From NCBI GenBank assembly GCA_025200525.1, contig CM045762.1, forward strand, positions 122,510,752 to 122,574,751: DNA of 64,000 nucleotides, in the 5' to 3' direction. Shown here in pieces: positions 9,165 through 21,044 of this stretch; positions within the stretch are counted from its first letter, which is position 1; each line of letters begins with the position of its first letter. A model generated the notes under the pieces. That model was not told the DNA's origin, made no database searches, and saw only the letters and a program-made list of their open reading frames with translations. Position numbers and translations under genes: made by a program. Source of the DNA: Camellia lanceoleosa. Lineage: Eukaryota > Streptophyta > Magnoliopsida > Ericales > Theaceae.

Positions 9165-12100
9165 ATGGAAGAATCTACTTCAACTTCGAGATCCATGATC
9201 AAGTTGAATCCTTCCAATTATGCAATCTGGAAGCCGCGGATGGAAGACATCCTATATTATAAAGACTTGTTTGACCCTATTGCTCTAAAAGGGGTTAAAC
9301 CGGAAGAAGTGAAGGATGAAGACTGGATAAAGATGAACCGGAAGGCTGTCGGTTGTATCAGACAATGGATAGACCACAGTGTGGAAGAATCTACTTCAAC
9401 TTCGAGATCCATGATCAAGTTGAATCCTTCCAATTATGCAATCTAGAAGCCGCGGATGGAAGACATCCTATATTATAAAGACTTGTTTGACCCTATTGCT
9501 CTAAAAGGGGTTAAACCGGAAGAAGTGAAGGATGAAGACTGGATAAAGATGAACCGGAAGGCTGTTAGTTGTATCAGACAATGGATAGACCACAGTGTGT
9601 TCCACCACGTCGCCCAGGAGACAGGTGCATATGTCCTCTGGACAATGTTAGAAGGAATGTACCAGTCAAAGACCGCCCGAAACAAAGTCTTGGTAATGAG
9701 AAGACTTGTGAATCTAAAGTTGAAGAATGGTGTGTCTGTCACCGAACACACCAGTGAATTCAAGAATTTGGTGAATCAGCTTGCAACCGTCAAGATGCCC
9801 TTGGACGATGAAATGCAAGCCGTACTACTGCTCAGTTCTTTACCGGATAGCTGGGAGACATTGGTGGTTTCTCTCAGCAACTCTACACCAGAGGGGAAGT
9901 TGACCATGAGCATGATCACAGACGCCATGTACAGTGAAGAGACAAGGAGGAAAGACATGGGAGGTAATCAGTCCCATGCGCTTGTTACAGAAGATAGAGG
10001 CAGAGACAGAGGTAAAGGGAGAGGCAGAGGTAGAGAAAGAAGCAAGAGCAGAGGCAGATGGAACAACAAGAGTAAATCCAGAGACAGTAAAAGTCAAGGT
10101 AACTCTAACTTCACTTGCTTTCACTATGGCCAGGAGGGTCACATAAAGAGGAACTGCCCAAGCCGGAAAGATAAAGGCCAAAGCAGTAAGCCAAAGGGAG
10201 ATGAGAACACAACAGTTACAACAACTGATGAAATACTTCTTGCAGTTGGTGAAGAAGAGGATTGCCTTCACGTGGTTGACCACAGCTGTACAGAGTGGGT
10301 AATAGACACAGCTGCATCCTATCACGCCACTTCCCACAAAGACCTCTTCAGCTCGTACAACGCTGGAGATTTTGGCACTGTTCGAATGGGGAATTCTAGC
10401 TATTCGAAGATTGTGGGTATTGGAGACATTAGTATTATGACTAATGTCGGACACAAGCTGGTTCTCAAAGATGTGAGGCATGTTCCAGATTTGCGCCTCA
10501 ATCTTATCTCCGGAAGCGCCCTGGACCGACAAGGCTATACAAGTACATTCGGAAATAATCGTTGGAAGCTGACAGGAGGAGCTTTAACAATCGCCAGAGG
10601 AGAGATGTCTTCAACACTGTACAAGACCCAAACGAAGATCTGTCTAGGAAGTCTTAATGCAGCAGAAGACAAAGAGTCACCAGACTTATGGCACAGAAGA
10701 CTGGCTCACATGAGTGAGAAGGGATTGCATCTGTTAGCAAAGCAATCCAGGATACCCTTATCCAAAGGGAGTGCCATGAAGCCGTGTGATCATTGCCTTT
10801 ATGGCAAGCAGCATCGAGTATCATTCAGTTCAACGAGCAAGAAAAAAACAGAAGTGCTTAGTATGGTATACTCGGATGTTTGTGGCCCAATCGAAGTGGA
10901 GTCACTTGGCGGCTGCAAGTATTTTTTGACCTTCATTGATGATGCATCAAGGAAATTGTGGGTGTATTTCTCGAAGACGAAGGATGAAGTATTTCAACAC
11001 TTTCAGGAGTTCCATGCAATGGTGGAAAGAGAGACCGGGAAAAAATTAAAATGTCTTCGCACAGACAATGGTAGCGAGTATACTTCCAATACTTTTGAAG
11101 CATATTGTGCCAGTAGAGGTATTCGGCATGAGACAACAGTTCCCGGTACCCCACAACACAATGGTGTGGCAGAAAGGATGAACCGCACTATTATTGAAAG
11201 AGTTAGATGCATGCTCAGATTGGCAAAGTTGCCAAAGTCATTCTGGGCTGAAGCCGCCCGTACAGCCTGTTATCTCATCAACAGGTCGCCTTCAGTCCCG
11301 TTAAACTTTGCGATACTTGAGGAAGTCTGGTCTAGAAGAAAGGTATCATATTCTCACTTGAGAGTCTTCGGGTGTAAGGCATTCGCACACATCTCCAAGG
11401 AAAACGGACAGAAGCTTGATGACAAGTCCATTCCATGTATATTTGTGGGCTATTCAAATGCAGCATTTGGGTACAAGTTATGGGACCCAGTGAACAAGAA
11501 GATGTTCAGGAGCAGAGATGTTGTGTTCCAGGAAGACTAGACAGTAGCAGATCTTGAGAAGTCTGCAAAGTCTAGAGATGTCATCACTCCAGACTTGTTC
11601 CCATCTCCTGAGCCATCACAAAATGCTAGATGTGATGATGTGCAACAAGAAGTGCCAGAGTTGCAGGATCCTATGACAGAAATTAAGGATCAGGATGAAA
11701 GAGATGAAGACCCGGATGAAAAGGGTGTTGAGCAGAGGGAGCAACCCCCTCAACGAGAGGCAACTGTGCCTCAATTGCGGAGATCTGAAAGAGCTGCTGT
11801 GCCATCAACGAAATATCCCGCTTCTCAATATATTCTGATTACTGATGAGGGGGAGCCCGAGAGTTTTTCGGAAGCAAAGAGTCATACAGAGAAAGATTGC
11901 TGGATGCAAGCCATGAAGGAGGAGATGAGTTCTTTGCAGAAGAACCACACTTATGAGCTTGTTCCACTTCCAAAAGATAGGAAGGCATTGAAAAACAAAT
12001 GGGTGTACAAATTGAAGAAAGATGGCAACGGTAAAATATTGCAGCATAAAGCTCGTTTGGTGGTCAAAGATTTTGGGCAGAAGAAAGTAATTGATTTTGA

Positions 12101-13411
12101 TGAGATCTTCTCCCCAGTTGTGAAGATGACTTCCATTCGAGTAGCTTTGGGATTAGCAGCTCGCTTGAATCTGGAGGTAGAACAGATGGATGTCAAAACT
12201 GCTTTTCTCCATGGTAATTTGGAGGAAGAAATCTACATGGAGCAACCAGAAGGATTTGAAGTTAAAGGGAAACAAAATCTAGTCTGCAAACTAAAGAAAA
12301 GTCTATATGGCTTAAAGCAGGCGCCGAGACAATGGTACAAGAAGTTTGATTCATTCATGGTGGATCACGAGTACACAAGAACGGTAGCAGACCAGTGTGT
12401 ATATTTCCGAAGGTTTTCTGATGAAAACTTCATCATCCTGCTGTTGTATGTCGATGATATTCTGATCATCGGACAAGATATTGCTATGATCAACAAGTTG
12501 AAAAAGGACTTGTCGCAGTACTTTGACATGAAGAATTTAGGCCCTGCACAGCAGATTTTGGGCATGAAGATTGTTCGTGATAGGAAAGCCACGAAGATAT
12601 GGTTGTCACAGGAGAAATATGTTGAACGGGTGATTGAAAGGTTCAACATGAAAAACGCCAAGCCAGTCAGCACACCACTGGCCAACCATTTCAAGGTGAC
12701 AAAACGCTCGTGTCCCATAACCAGCTCTGAAAGGAAAGAAATGGAGACAATCCCTTATTCTTCCGCAGTAGGGAGCTTGATGTATGCAATGGTGTGTACC
12801 CGGCCAGATATAGCTTATGCAGTGGGCGTTGTGAGCAGATTCCTCGCTAATCCAGGAAAGGAGCATTGGGAGGCAGTCAAATGGATTCTTCGGTACTTGA
12901 AAGGAACTTCAAAGATGTGCCTATGTTTTGGGGGAGCTGAACCAATTTTGGAGGGTTTTATAGATGCCGATATGGCAGGAGATCTTGATGGTAAAAAATC
13001 TACATCAGGATTTCTGTTCACTTTTGTAGGGGGAGCTGTTTCATGGCAGTCCAAACTACAAAAGTGTGTTGCTTTATCTACAATAGAGGCAGAGTACATT
13101 ACTGCCGCAGATGCTGGAAAGGAAATGTTGTAGTTAAAGCGATTTCTCCAAGAATTGGGTCTACAACAAGAAGAGTACAAGGTACATTGTGATAGTTAGA
13201 GTGCAATTGATCTAAGCAAGAATTCCATGTACCATTCCCGCACAAAGCACATTGATGTCCGGTATCATTGGATACAAGAAGTGATGGAAAAGCAACTGAT
13301 GAAGCTAGTGAAGATTCACACGGACAGAATCCTTCTGACATGATGACCAAGGTTGTCACCAGAGACAAACTAGAAGTTTGCAAGAATCTGACCAGGATGG
13401 ACTTCAAGTAA
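9165..13411 (+). pseudogene. Copia gag-pol polyprotein, disrupted
   Basis: Domains in order: gag (from ATG 9165); zinc knuckle (10116-10157); aspartic protease with WVIDTAASYH; GAG-pre-integrase LWHRRLAHMS with paired Cys; integrase core (VYSDVCGP, LRTDNGSEYT, PQHNGVAERMNRT); reverse transcriptase with YVDD at 12447-12458; and RNase H ending in LSTIEAEYITAADA. It encodes the proteins for reverse transcription and integration in virus-like particles. Lesions: a 216-bp tandem duplication at the gag start with a TAG at 9444-9446; Cys-to-Tyr at the second knuckle cysteine (codon 10125-10127); TAG at 11538-11540; TAG at 13131-13133 and 13197-13199; and a one-base loss near 13328. The long uninterrupted stretches 9456-11537 and 11541-13130 show that decay is recent. 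Confidence 0.93.
9166..9597 (+). repeat. 216-bp in-frame tandem duplication at the Copia gag start
   Basis: Copy 1 is 9166-9381 and copy 2 is 9382-9597. They are nearly identical. The unit is 72 codons, so the frame is kept, but copy 2 has a TGG-to-TAG change (9444-9446). An ATG at 9456 reopens the frame into the rest of gag. Confidence 0.95.
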
Positions 13412-13435
13412 GAAGTCAGTTATCCATATGGGCAT

Positions 13436-13448
13436 AGAGGGGGAGAAT
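13436..13448 (+). other. Copia polypurine tract
   Basis: AGAGGGGGAGAAT directly precedes the 3' LTR, the expected plus-strand primer position. Confidence 0.85.
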
Positions 13449-13811
13449 TGTTGACTCCAGCCCACATGGAGTAGTTGGAGATTGGAGGTTGAGTCTCCAA
13501 GTCAAGAATTAGGAAAGGAGAAGGGAGTTGGCAGTTGGCGGTTTTGGCAGCCATTAACTCTTTTCTCTTAATTTTGTATTCCCTCAATTGTGTATAAATT
13601 GAGGTGAGGAAGAGGGTCTAAGCATCAAAAGAAAAACACAGAGTGTGTTTGAGTGAGAGTGCTATAGAGAGAGAGTGAGGTGTGAGTGTTGTAACTCCCT
13701 CCGGGAAAAATGCTATAGTGGATATATCTCCCGTAGATGTAGGCAATTGCCGAACCACGTAAATCTCTTGTGTTATTGTGTGTGAATGTTTTCTGTCCCT
13801 TGATCCTAACA
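13449..13811 (+). repeat. 3' LTR of the Copia element
   Basis: A 363-bp intact LTR from TGTTGACTCC to GATCCTAACA, followed by the GTTTC duplication. It preserves the uninterrupted version of the site used by the hAT insertion in the 5' LTR. Confidence 0.95.
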
Positions 13812-13816
13812 GTTTC

Positions 13817-15284
13817 ACTGTTATTATTTTTCTCCACGCCCATGAACATGACTGGGAGTATTTAACTTCGTAGAAACTTCTTTAACTTTGCCCTTGGATT
13901 GTCCAAAATGATCTCTCTAGAGCAACACAAAATCAACATTTTTAGGTATTTCCTTCGATTAATCTCTGGCATGTTTTTTTTTACCTCTCTCTATATATAT
14001 TCTTTATATTTTGCAGCAATTTATGCATATATATATTTATTGAAATTGAAATTATTTATTTTCTATGCATAATGGAGTTTGATCCATTGGTGATTTATGT
14101 ATGATTCTATGTTTTCTACACTAATGTGTTACAAATACTACTCATCTACTTTAATTTAATCTTTTTAGAAATTGTAATGAAATAAGAAATTCTTAGCCTA
14201 CTTGAGATCGTTCTGGTAGATGCTTAGTTCACATTGATGATGCTTAGTTCACATTTTGAATGAGACAATCAAATTGATACAATATGCTCTCATTAGATTT
14301 GAAAATGTTAATTTAATATGGGCAGCTCAAGTTCCATTTGGCATCAAGCACTTCTATTATATCATGTCATTAGTTTCTACTGAGTTCCCTTTCATTCCTA
14401 TTTAATTGTTGTGCTAATACTTGCCTGGTTGTGGAGACATTTTAATCTGAGTGAAGTACTTCTCAAGGAAACATTAAATGTTTTCTTAGAAAATTATTGA
14501 ATAGTGGGTTCTATTGGTTAGGGTTTAGGGGAGTGATGTAAATCTATAGTGGTTTAATGGCTGATAAATGTTTATGAACTTCTTTTGTAATATGGAATGG
14601 TGACTTTTCAAATGTTTGATCTTCATTCAATGGAAATTTGCTATTTCTGCAAGTCTATTGGCAACTATGCTCTCATCTTTGTCTCTCTTCCACTCATTTC
14701 CATTATGGTTTGATGATAGAGGTATGTTATTTTCCTATGTTACTTGGGTTATGTGTGAAAAGAAATTTTGAACCTACATAAATTTGGTTAATTTATATGA
14801 TAAATCGATAAATCAATAAATGGTGGTTCGATTCATTGGTAATTGACAGGGTTCTGAATTAGCATTGCAAATTATCTAATTTACTAGTGGATTTTTTAGT
14901 TGTATGGACCCCTTTTGGTTACTTGGACATTCATTATGAGCTCCTATGCTTGCAAGGATGCCATAGCCTCCAGGTTTGCAATCCTCTGTTGGTTCTCTTG
15001 TGATATACTTATCAGGATGATGATGCTAAAATGTCACAGTAATTAAAAATTATGGCATGTGCTCTACTTAGTTTTCTAGGAGAATGACTTCAAGCCAGAC
15101 CTAGATTGCACTATTGTGACTTGAAGCTTGTTTTTATATCAAATATATCCTTGTTTGTGATAGCACATTTGGAAGTTTAGTGCCTAAGAGAATGGTTTCC
15201 CTGATTTTTCTCTGTTTTATATGTTTTTTTTTTCTCACCTTTTTTGGTTTTGGTTCTACTTATACAAGCCCTTTTATATCTTTT

Positions 15285-15324
<40 letters not shown>

Positions 15325-17333
15325 AATGCTGCCACAATCGGTCAGTTTTTTTAGTAAAGAAAAGAATTAGCATGCTTTTTACAATCCATTTATGCATCTA
15401 TAATCTCCTTGTAAATTAACACTTGCATCAATGAACAAAACTCTAAGGTGTGTCATGAGCTCAATAATTTGAAGCATAAATGCTTCAATTTAAAGAAAGC
15501 AAAAAGAAGCTTTATATCCTTATCAATTTTGCTTTGATAGTGCAGGTGGTAACTTTGCATTGTTCTCCTTACTCTGTTGAAATGCAATACTTGGCATTCT
15601 GCCCAATCAATAAGACATAGATGAGACGCTGTCTTCATATGCTATAGAAAGATCAGCAGAAACATGGCAGAGTTCTATTATGAAGTCATTCTTCGAGAAG
15701 CATCCAAATTTTTGGTTCTCGTTATTGTAAAAAGATTACAAGATTAACAACTTTGGAATGATGGATGATAATAGTTGCAGATGTGCTGCTAACTCTGCAA
15801 CAGTGGCATTGCCTCTTCCATTACCATTTCTTGAATTCCCCATATATATGACATAAGGCTGCATTATGATATTAACAGCTCTAGGTAGTGATTAAATACA
15901 AATTTATTTAGCGTTTGTATGGTGTCTGATAGGGTTATGTGCTTGGACTGTTATTTGAATGCCAAAGTATAGATATAAATTAGTAGAAAATTGACTTGCT
16001 TTATATTTTTTTTTTGGCAGGATGAAAATCAGGCAGCTTGGATTTAGCCCACATACATAGCATTCAACTTTTCTAGGAACCTAAGAAGAAGATTTAAGGT
16101 ACACGTTCTAGAATAATGAACACCAGCATTGAATTATTTTGCTATTGTATACCTCATCAATTGGTCATTCTTTGACAGTTTATTCTTTGTCTCACCTATT
16201 AATGTTAGTTTCTTTTAATTGCTGAGAACAGTTAATAAATATATACTATTTTCACAACATCATTTGTGGCTGATATGTTGACTTGATCTCACAATGACAA
16301 TAAAGCAATGGTTTTAGTGTATTACAACATAATTCACTTTTTGGTTTCTCAGGGGTACATCTTGGCTGGAAAGCTTGTATTTGTTTCTTTGGGATTTGTC
16401 TATACCTCCTTAAATTTTTTTTCATTCGTGGTTTTGATTTGTACGTTGTTTCCTGAAGTCAAAATTCCGACTTTAAGAAGTCATGTTTTGAATTACGACA
16501 TTATTCTTTGAAGTCGTGTTAACATGACTTTGACCCTAAAGTCATGTTTTGAAAATACTTTTATGAAATAACATGGGTTTGAAAAATAAGTTGAACCCAT
16601 TCGTGATTCGAAAATAAGAATCCGAACCATTTGTGTTTGGGAAAAAAACTCATATGAGAACACATTATATTCTATGATTAAGGGGGAAAAAGAAATAACT
16701 AGAAGATTATACTCGCCGGGAATGGGGGAGCTGTTACACTGTGCCTGAACTTCTTAGAGTGGTATTATGGATATGAGAATGGATTTAAAAGAGTTACCTC
16801 ATTTGAAATCTTCATTGAAGATTCAACAGTTGTTTGTTTTATGGAGTGATTTCTTGTTGAATTTTAGAAAGTTCTTGTAATCTGTCTTGGATTCAATTCG
16901 GGATTAGATCAAATCTGTTAGGAACTTTATTTACTTGATGGATTAGCATAATATGGATCATAGTAAGTCATGATTGATATAGTTCAACTCATGATTTGGC
17001 TGACTTTATTTGCAGTCTCTACCTTTTCTCTGCTCTGCTTGAGGCTTTATATCTAAAAAAAAGATCTAGAAATTGGATACTCTGTGTTTTGATCTATTCC
17101 CCCTCATAATGTGTATTGATCAGGTGTAAGCTTGGATTTGAGGAGCATATATCTCCATGGTAACAAATTGGAACTCGACCGGTACCTTGTACAATTGTGA
17201 ACACCAGCATTGTAGATTTTGACTTTACTAGCATTTTATCTAGATTGTATTTTTTTCATAAAAGAATTTTTCCCAGTGTTTTTCTTTGTTTTTTGCAACG
17301 GAAAAATAGCGGTTGCCATAAGTAGTTTAGGTG
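13817..17333. other. CACTA interior, right part, no gene recognised
   Basis: About 3.5 kb of AT-rich sequence between the Copia element and the solo LTR. It contains a CT microsatellite (15287-15322). Phrases such as a T-run followed by GGCAG at 16011-16020 look like splice acceptors, but no protein domain can be named in any frame. It may be intron-rich remnants of a CACTA gene or captured host sequence. Confidence 0.45.
15287..15322. repeat. (CT)n microsatellite
   Basis: About 18 uninterrupted CT units within the CACTA interior. Confidence 0.95.
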
Positions 17334-19881
17334 GTCGCTATCACACTCCAAACCCGGGTATGACTGGCTGTGGTCTATAAGGCCTTAGCCCAAGGCATAC
17401 GTAAGCCTAAATACAAATCCATACACATTGAATAACCATAAAATAGTCCATTAATAAATAATCAAAACTCAATCCAGTGTCATGCCACAAGTATAAACAG
17501 CAAAACCAACCGTAATCAATACCATCCAAACTTATGAGATATAAACAACCCACATATCAAAATAATCATAAATGAACCTCAATAAAAATAAATATAAATA
17601 TGCACAAACTTGACATAACAGTTTAAAACAAAATAAATGAATGTCCTAGAGGTTCATGCAATTGAGTCCCCGCTACGCCATGAGTCCACTCTAAGTCTTT
17701 CTTACACCTAGAAATGGTAAACAACTAAGTCAGCTGATAGCTCAGTGAGTAGCAACATGGATAGTATATACAGTTTTGAAAACTGGTATCAATTCCAAAA
17801 TAAGACATATATCACAGAAACTAGATTGGCATACAGTTTGGTAAAAGAGAATCTGTTTCAAAAAGAAGGTTCCACAATTCAATAGTTAAAATACTCATGT
17901 CTCTCAAGAACATGATAAATGAAAATTTTCACTTAAAACAGGTTACAACATGAACACCAATAATTTTTTGGGTACCAAGAAATAACAAGCAACATGCCAC
18001 ACAGTTCTCAAGGCTATAAGCCCCGTTGGATCCAATACCGAACTAAGAGTCATTCTCAGGGTGGCAACCTGGGCCTTTTCTCTAAGACGATCCGATTGAA
18101 GGTCACCTAGCTTAACCTAGGTCTTTTCCTTACAATCGTTGAGCACTAGAGTCATCACAGCCCAACTCGAATCCGTTCCTTAGTGGCCAGAGTCATCACA
18201 TACAGTGGAATAATTTTCCTGGACTAAAATATATAGATGGTCCCAATAATCAATACATATCAGTTTCGCAAAACATGGTAGTTCATCATTATAAACACAA
18301 GACCAAAACAAATAGTTTACAGTATGCCAAGTTAACACATGTTTCAGAAATAATTTGATTCCATTGATAATATAATAATTTATTAAAACAGTTTAGTCTT
18401 GAAACAACAATTTAATCTTACAACAGTTCAGGATAGGGGTACATTTATAAAAATATGTAGCATGAAATTCCTCACCTGAAAACGAAATAATATAATCCTC
18501 GAATAGAGTATGAAAGTCCAACTAATGCCCTGAATCAAATATGAAAACTACACGTCACTACTAATTTAAAAATACTAAAGAATAAGAACTAAGTAACCCC
18601 AAACTAAAGCGCACTAACACGGCTCAACCAAACTCACCGTTACTCTTAAATATTACCTAAGTTCATGTTCTTCAAGGTCTAAAATCACCCAATACATGGG
18701 TTCAAATCGAAACTTAATTAAAAGTAACTTTAAGATAAAACAGAATTTTAAACTAATTTTCTCAATCTATTCGCTAATTTTGAAAATTTAAAATCCACTC
18801 CACGCTGTTCGAAAAATTCTAAAACCGTCCAGATATCAACTAATATATTCTAAGTTTCAAACCCAAATGGTTTCACTTGATTTGCTTGTCAAAATAATTA
18901 TTTACGATTAATTATATCTAAACAGGTTGTTTTCTTCAGCACTTTAAAGAAATTAATGGTTCTCTTAGTATACATGAGCAATCAATGCAAGGCCAAAAAT
19001 GTATGAAACTAGACTCGTATCCGGTTCTAATGACGCTGATTTGATAATTTTTGGATTTATACCCAAAGAGAACAACACTCCCGAACTTACTGTTTTAAAC
19101 CAATTTTCTGGACCGACTTGAATGCATCAGTTTATATGGATTTTGACTCCCAAAAATTATTAGAAAATTCAAATATGCAATTCAATATGTAATTAATGTA
19201 CTGTAAAAATTTCAGTTCAAATTTCATTCGTTTGATATGATTTCTTGATTTTTAAAGTTTGTGATTCTGTACAGAATTTTTGGACTAAGAATTACACCAT
19301 TCATTATACATGAATTTAACTCCTCAAATTTCTTAACAGTATATATATACACACAAATTACATACACCTACAACCTCCCCATCAATGAATTAAATCATAA
19401 AATAGAATAAGGATAAGAACAAATATAAAATAAAGAAAAAAATTAGAACCCTACCACACACCCAAAAGTTCTTTGATTGCAACTTCTTTTTTTCTTCTCT
19501 CAAAGTCTCTCCCGTGGCTGCTGTGTTGTTGCCCTATGTGGTGAACAAATAATAGAGTAGGGTTTGTATTTATTTTATTTTATACTAGTGGTTGGATACA
19601 CCTAATGCACGTGTAGGTCAAATATATAAATAAATATACAAAACATATATATAAGTTATATGCAACTTAAATGATAAGAGTTTTATATATTAACCCTGTG
19701 GTTTAGAGTTCAAGTCACACCCTCTTCTCTAATTTTTTTTTTTAAGGTTTAAAATTAATTGAAAGATCATTCAATAATAATTAATTTGCACTTTAAGATT
19801 CACCATCAAAAAATTTGAGATTGTAAAATTATTATTATTTAATTTTTTACTTGATTTGTATATTCAGGTTCTCACAGTCGC
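17334..19881 (-). mobile_element. Solo LTR (2.5 kb), TSD GTCGC
   Basis: The LTR is 17339-19876. It starts TATCACACTCC (probably a decayed TGTCACACTCC) and ends GGTTCTCACA. The flanks are GTCGC at 17334-17338 and GTCGC at 19877-19881. There is no coding region or second LTR. By analogy with the LARD-like element, whose minus-strand LTRs start TGTGACG and end GGTCTCACA, I infer minus orientation. It landed in the right subterminal region of the CACTA element, where GTCGC is itself part of the subterminal repeat, so the TSD match is slightly weaker evidence than usual. Likely origin: recombination between the two LTRs of a Gypsy-type element. Confidence 0.8.
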
Positions 19882-20051
19882 GAATAATTTGAGACCGTTG
19901 CTTTGCCATCGCAAAAAATATTTATCACCTCCACATTTACAACCCCCATTTGCCGTCGCATGACCCGTCGCAAAAGGTCTTTTGTGACTATTTTTTATTA
20001 TTTGTGACAGTTTATAACGGTCACAAAAAGTATTTTTTTTTAGTAGTGATA

Positions 20052-20369
20052 AACTAAAAACTAAGTAGAACAATAGGGGAACAAGAATTAGAACAAGAAC
20101 AAGAATGGTAGAAGATGTAGAAAAAAAAGGCCAAGGATTGAGTAAGATAAACAATTATAATACCCACAAAGGAAAATCGCCAAGGAATTTTTGAAAGTCC
20201 TCCCAAATGGAAATCGAACGGCTGATACCCATTTGCCATCTTAACCAAAGTTGCAATGCATTATCCCCAAAAAGGATAGTCCACCGTACCCAGGAACAAG
20301 AAGAAGTTGGAAAATATTGGGTTGTGCAATACTTCCTTGTAAAAAACTGGTAGAACATAGTTTTTTTTG
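20052..20369. other. Intergenic sequence between the CACTA and hAT elements
   Basis: No feature is recognised. Minus-strand open frames here have no recognisable domain. Confidence 0.5.
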
Positions 20370-21044
20370 GATAAAAGCAGGCCCGGCCTTCAAATTTTTG
20401 GAGCCTAAAGCCGATAATCAATTGATAAGTTTTTGGGGTCCTTCATATTTTTTTTTTATTAAACGGAAATAAATAAATAAATAAATAAATTTGAAAGTAA
20501 AAGACAAAAGATTTGTGTCAAAATCATAAAAAAAAATTTAGCATTATATTACAACAACTAATAAGTATCGATTGATTCTCTCTCTTTTTACATTTTTAGA
20601 AGTAAATAAATCAATCATACTTGCATAATCTAATTTTTTTGTAAAATCATTTTCAATGGACAACAATGCTAATTATTTTAAATGGGCCTTTCAATTTTTT
20701 TTAATGAATCAATTTATTTTAAATTAGTTTAGGCCTTCTTTAATTTTTTTTTGGACTTAAAACATACCTAATATATTATACTAAACTATAATAGGAGAGG
20801 ACTTTTTTTTAGATCTATTGTCAATTGATAACAATGTTAATTTTTTTGAATGGATCTTTCAATTTTTGAATAGATCAATTTATTTTAAGTTAGTTTGGGC
20901 CTTTTTCAAATTTTTTTTAGACTTCAAACATACCTAATATATTATACTAAATTATAATAGGAGAGAGTCCCTTTTTTGAATCTATTTTGAGGGGCCTTAG
21001 ATCATGACCTGGTAAGCCTATGTCCAGGCCGCCATGGATAAAAG
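20370..21044. mobile_element. Small non-autonomous hAT element, TSD GATAAAAG
   Basis: The element is 20378-21036 (659 bp). Its left end is CAGGCCCGGCCT; read inward from the right, the other end is CATGGCGGCCTG. It is flanked by perfect 8-bp duplications GATAAAAG at 20370-20377 and 21037-21044. In fact ten bases, TGGATAAAAG, match, so the exact ends could shift by up to two bases. It has no transposase. The interior holds an internal tandem duplication. Confidence 0.85.
20653..20987. repeat. Imperfect tandem duplication (unit about 167 bp) inside the hAT element
   Basis: Units at about 20653-20820 and 20821-20987 share blocks such as CATACCTAATATATTATACT, AACAATG, TCAATTTATTTTAA and ATAATAGGAGAG in the same order. 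Divergence between copies is visible, so the duplication is not recent. Confidence 0.8.

Larger units (their letters stand above)
7018..13816 (+). mobile_element. Complete Ty1/Copia LTR retrotransposon (Tnt1/Tork-like), TSD GTTTC
   Basis: The element proper is 7023-13811. It is flanked by a perfect 5-bp duplication GTTTC (7018-7022 and 13812-13816). Both LTRs begin TGTTGACTCC and end GATCCTAACA. A primer-binding site matching initiator tRNA-Met follows the 5' LTR, and a purine tract precedes the 3' LTR. The polyprotein order gag, protease, integrase, reverse transcriptase, RNase H is the Copia order. Outside the hAT insertion I count about 10 substitutions between the two LTRs over about 363 bp, so the insertion is fairly recent. 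It lies inside the CACTA element and is therefore younger than it. Confidence 0.96.
3901..20048. mobile_element. CACTA (En/Spm-like) DNA transposon with nested insertions, TSD ATA
   Basis: The left end begins CACTACTAGAAATATG and the right end finishes TTTTTTTTTAGTAGTG, so both termini read CACTACTA inward. The flanks are ATA at 3898-3900 and ATA at 20049-20051, the 3-bp target duplication expected for CACTA elements. Subterminal copies of a GTCGCAAAA/CCGTCGC motif occur just inside both ends (near 3953 and 19878-20035), which is typical of the superfamily. The total is 16,148 bp. After subtracting a nested Copia element (7023-13811) and a solo LTR (17339-19876), about 6.8 kb remains. No TNPD/Transposase_21 or TNPA similarity was recognised in that remainder, so it is either non-autonomous or too decayed to read. 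Confidence 0.88.

Noticed and set aside
9840..10532. 230-codon minus-strand open frame
   Set aside because: It is the shadow of the Copia gag-protease region on the opposite strand, with no domain of its own.
11538..11540. Programmed stop-codon readthrough between Copia integrase and reverse transcriptase
   Set aside because: Copia elements normally use one open frame; other stops and a frameshift are present, and the change fits CAG-to-TAG decay.
20155..20421. Minus-strand open frame of 88 codons as a gene
   Set aside because: No recognisable domain, and its reading crosses the hAT element's left end and target duplication.
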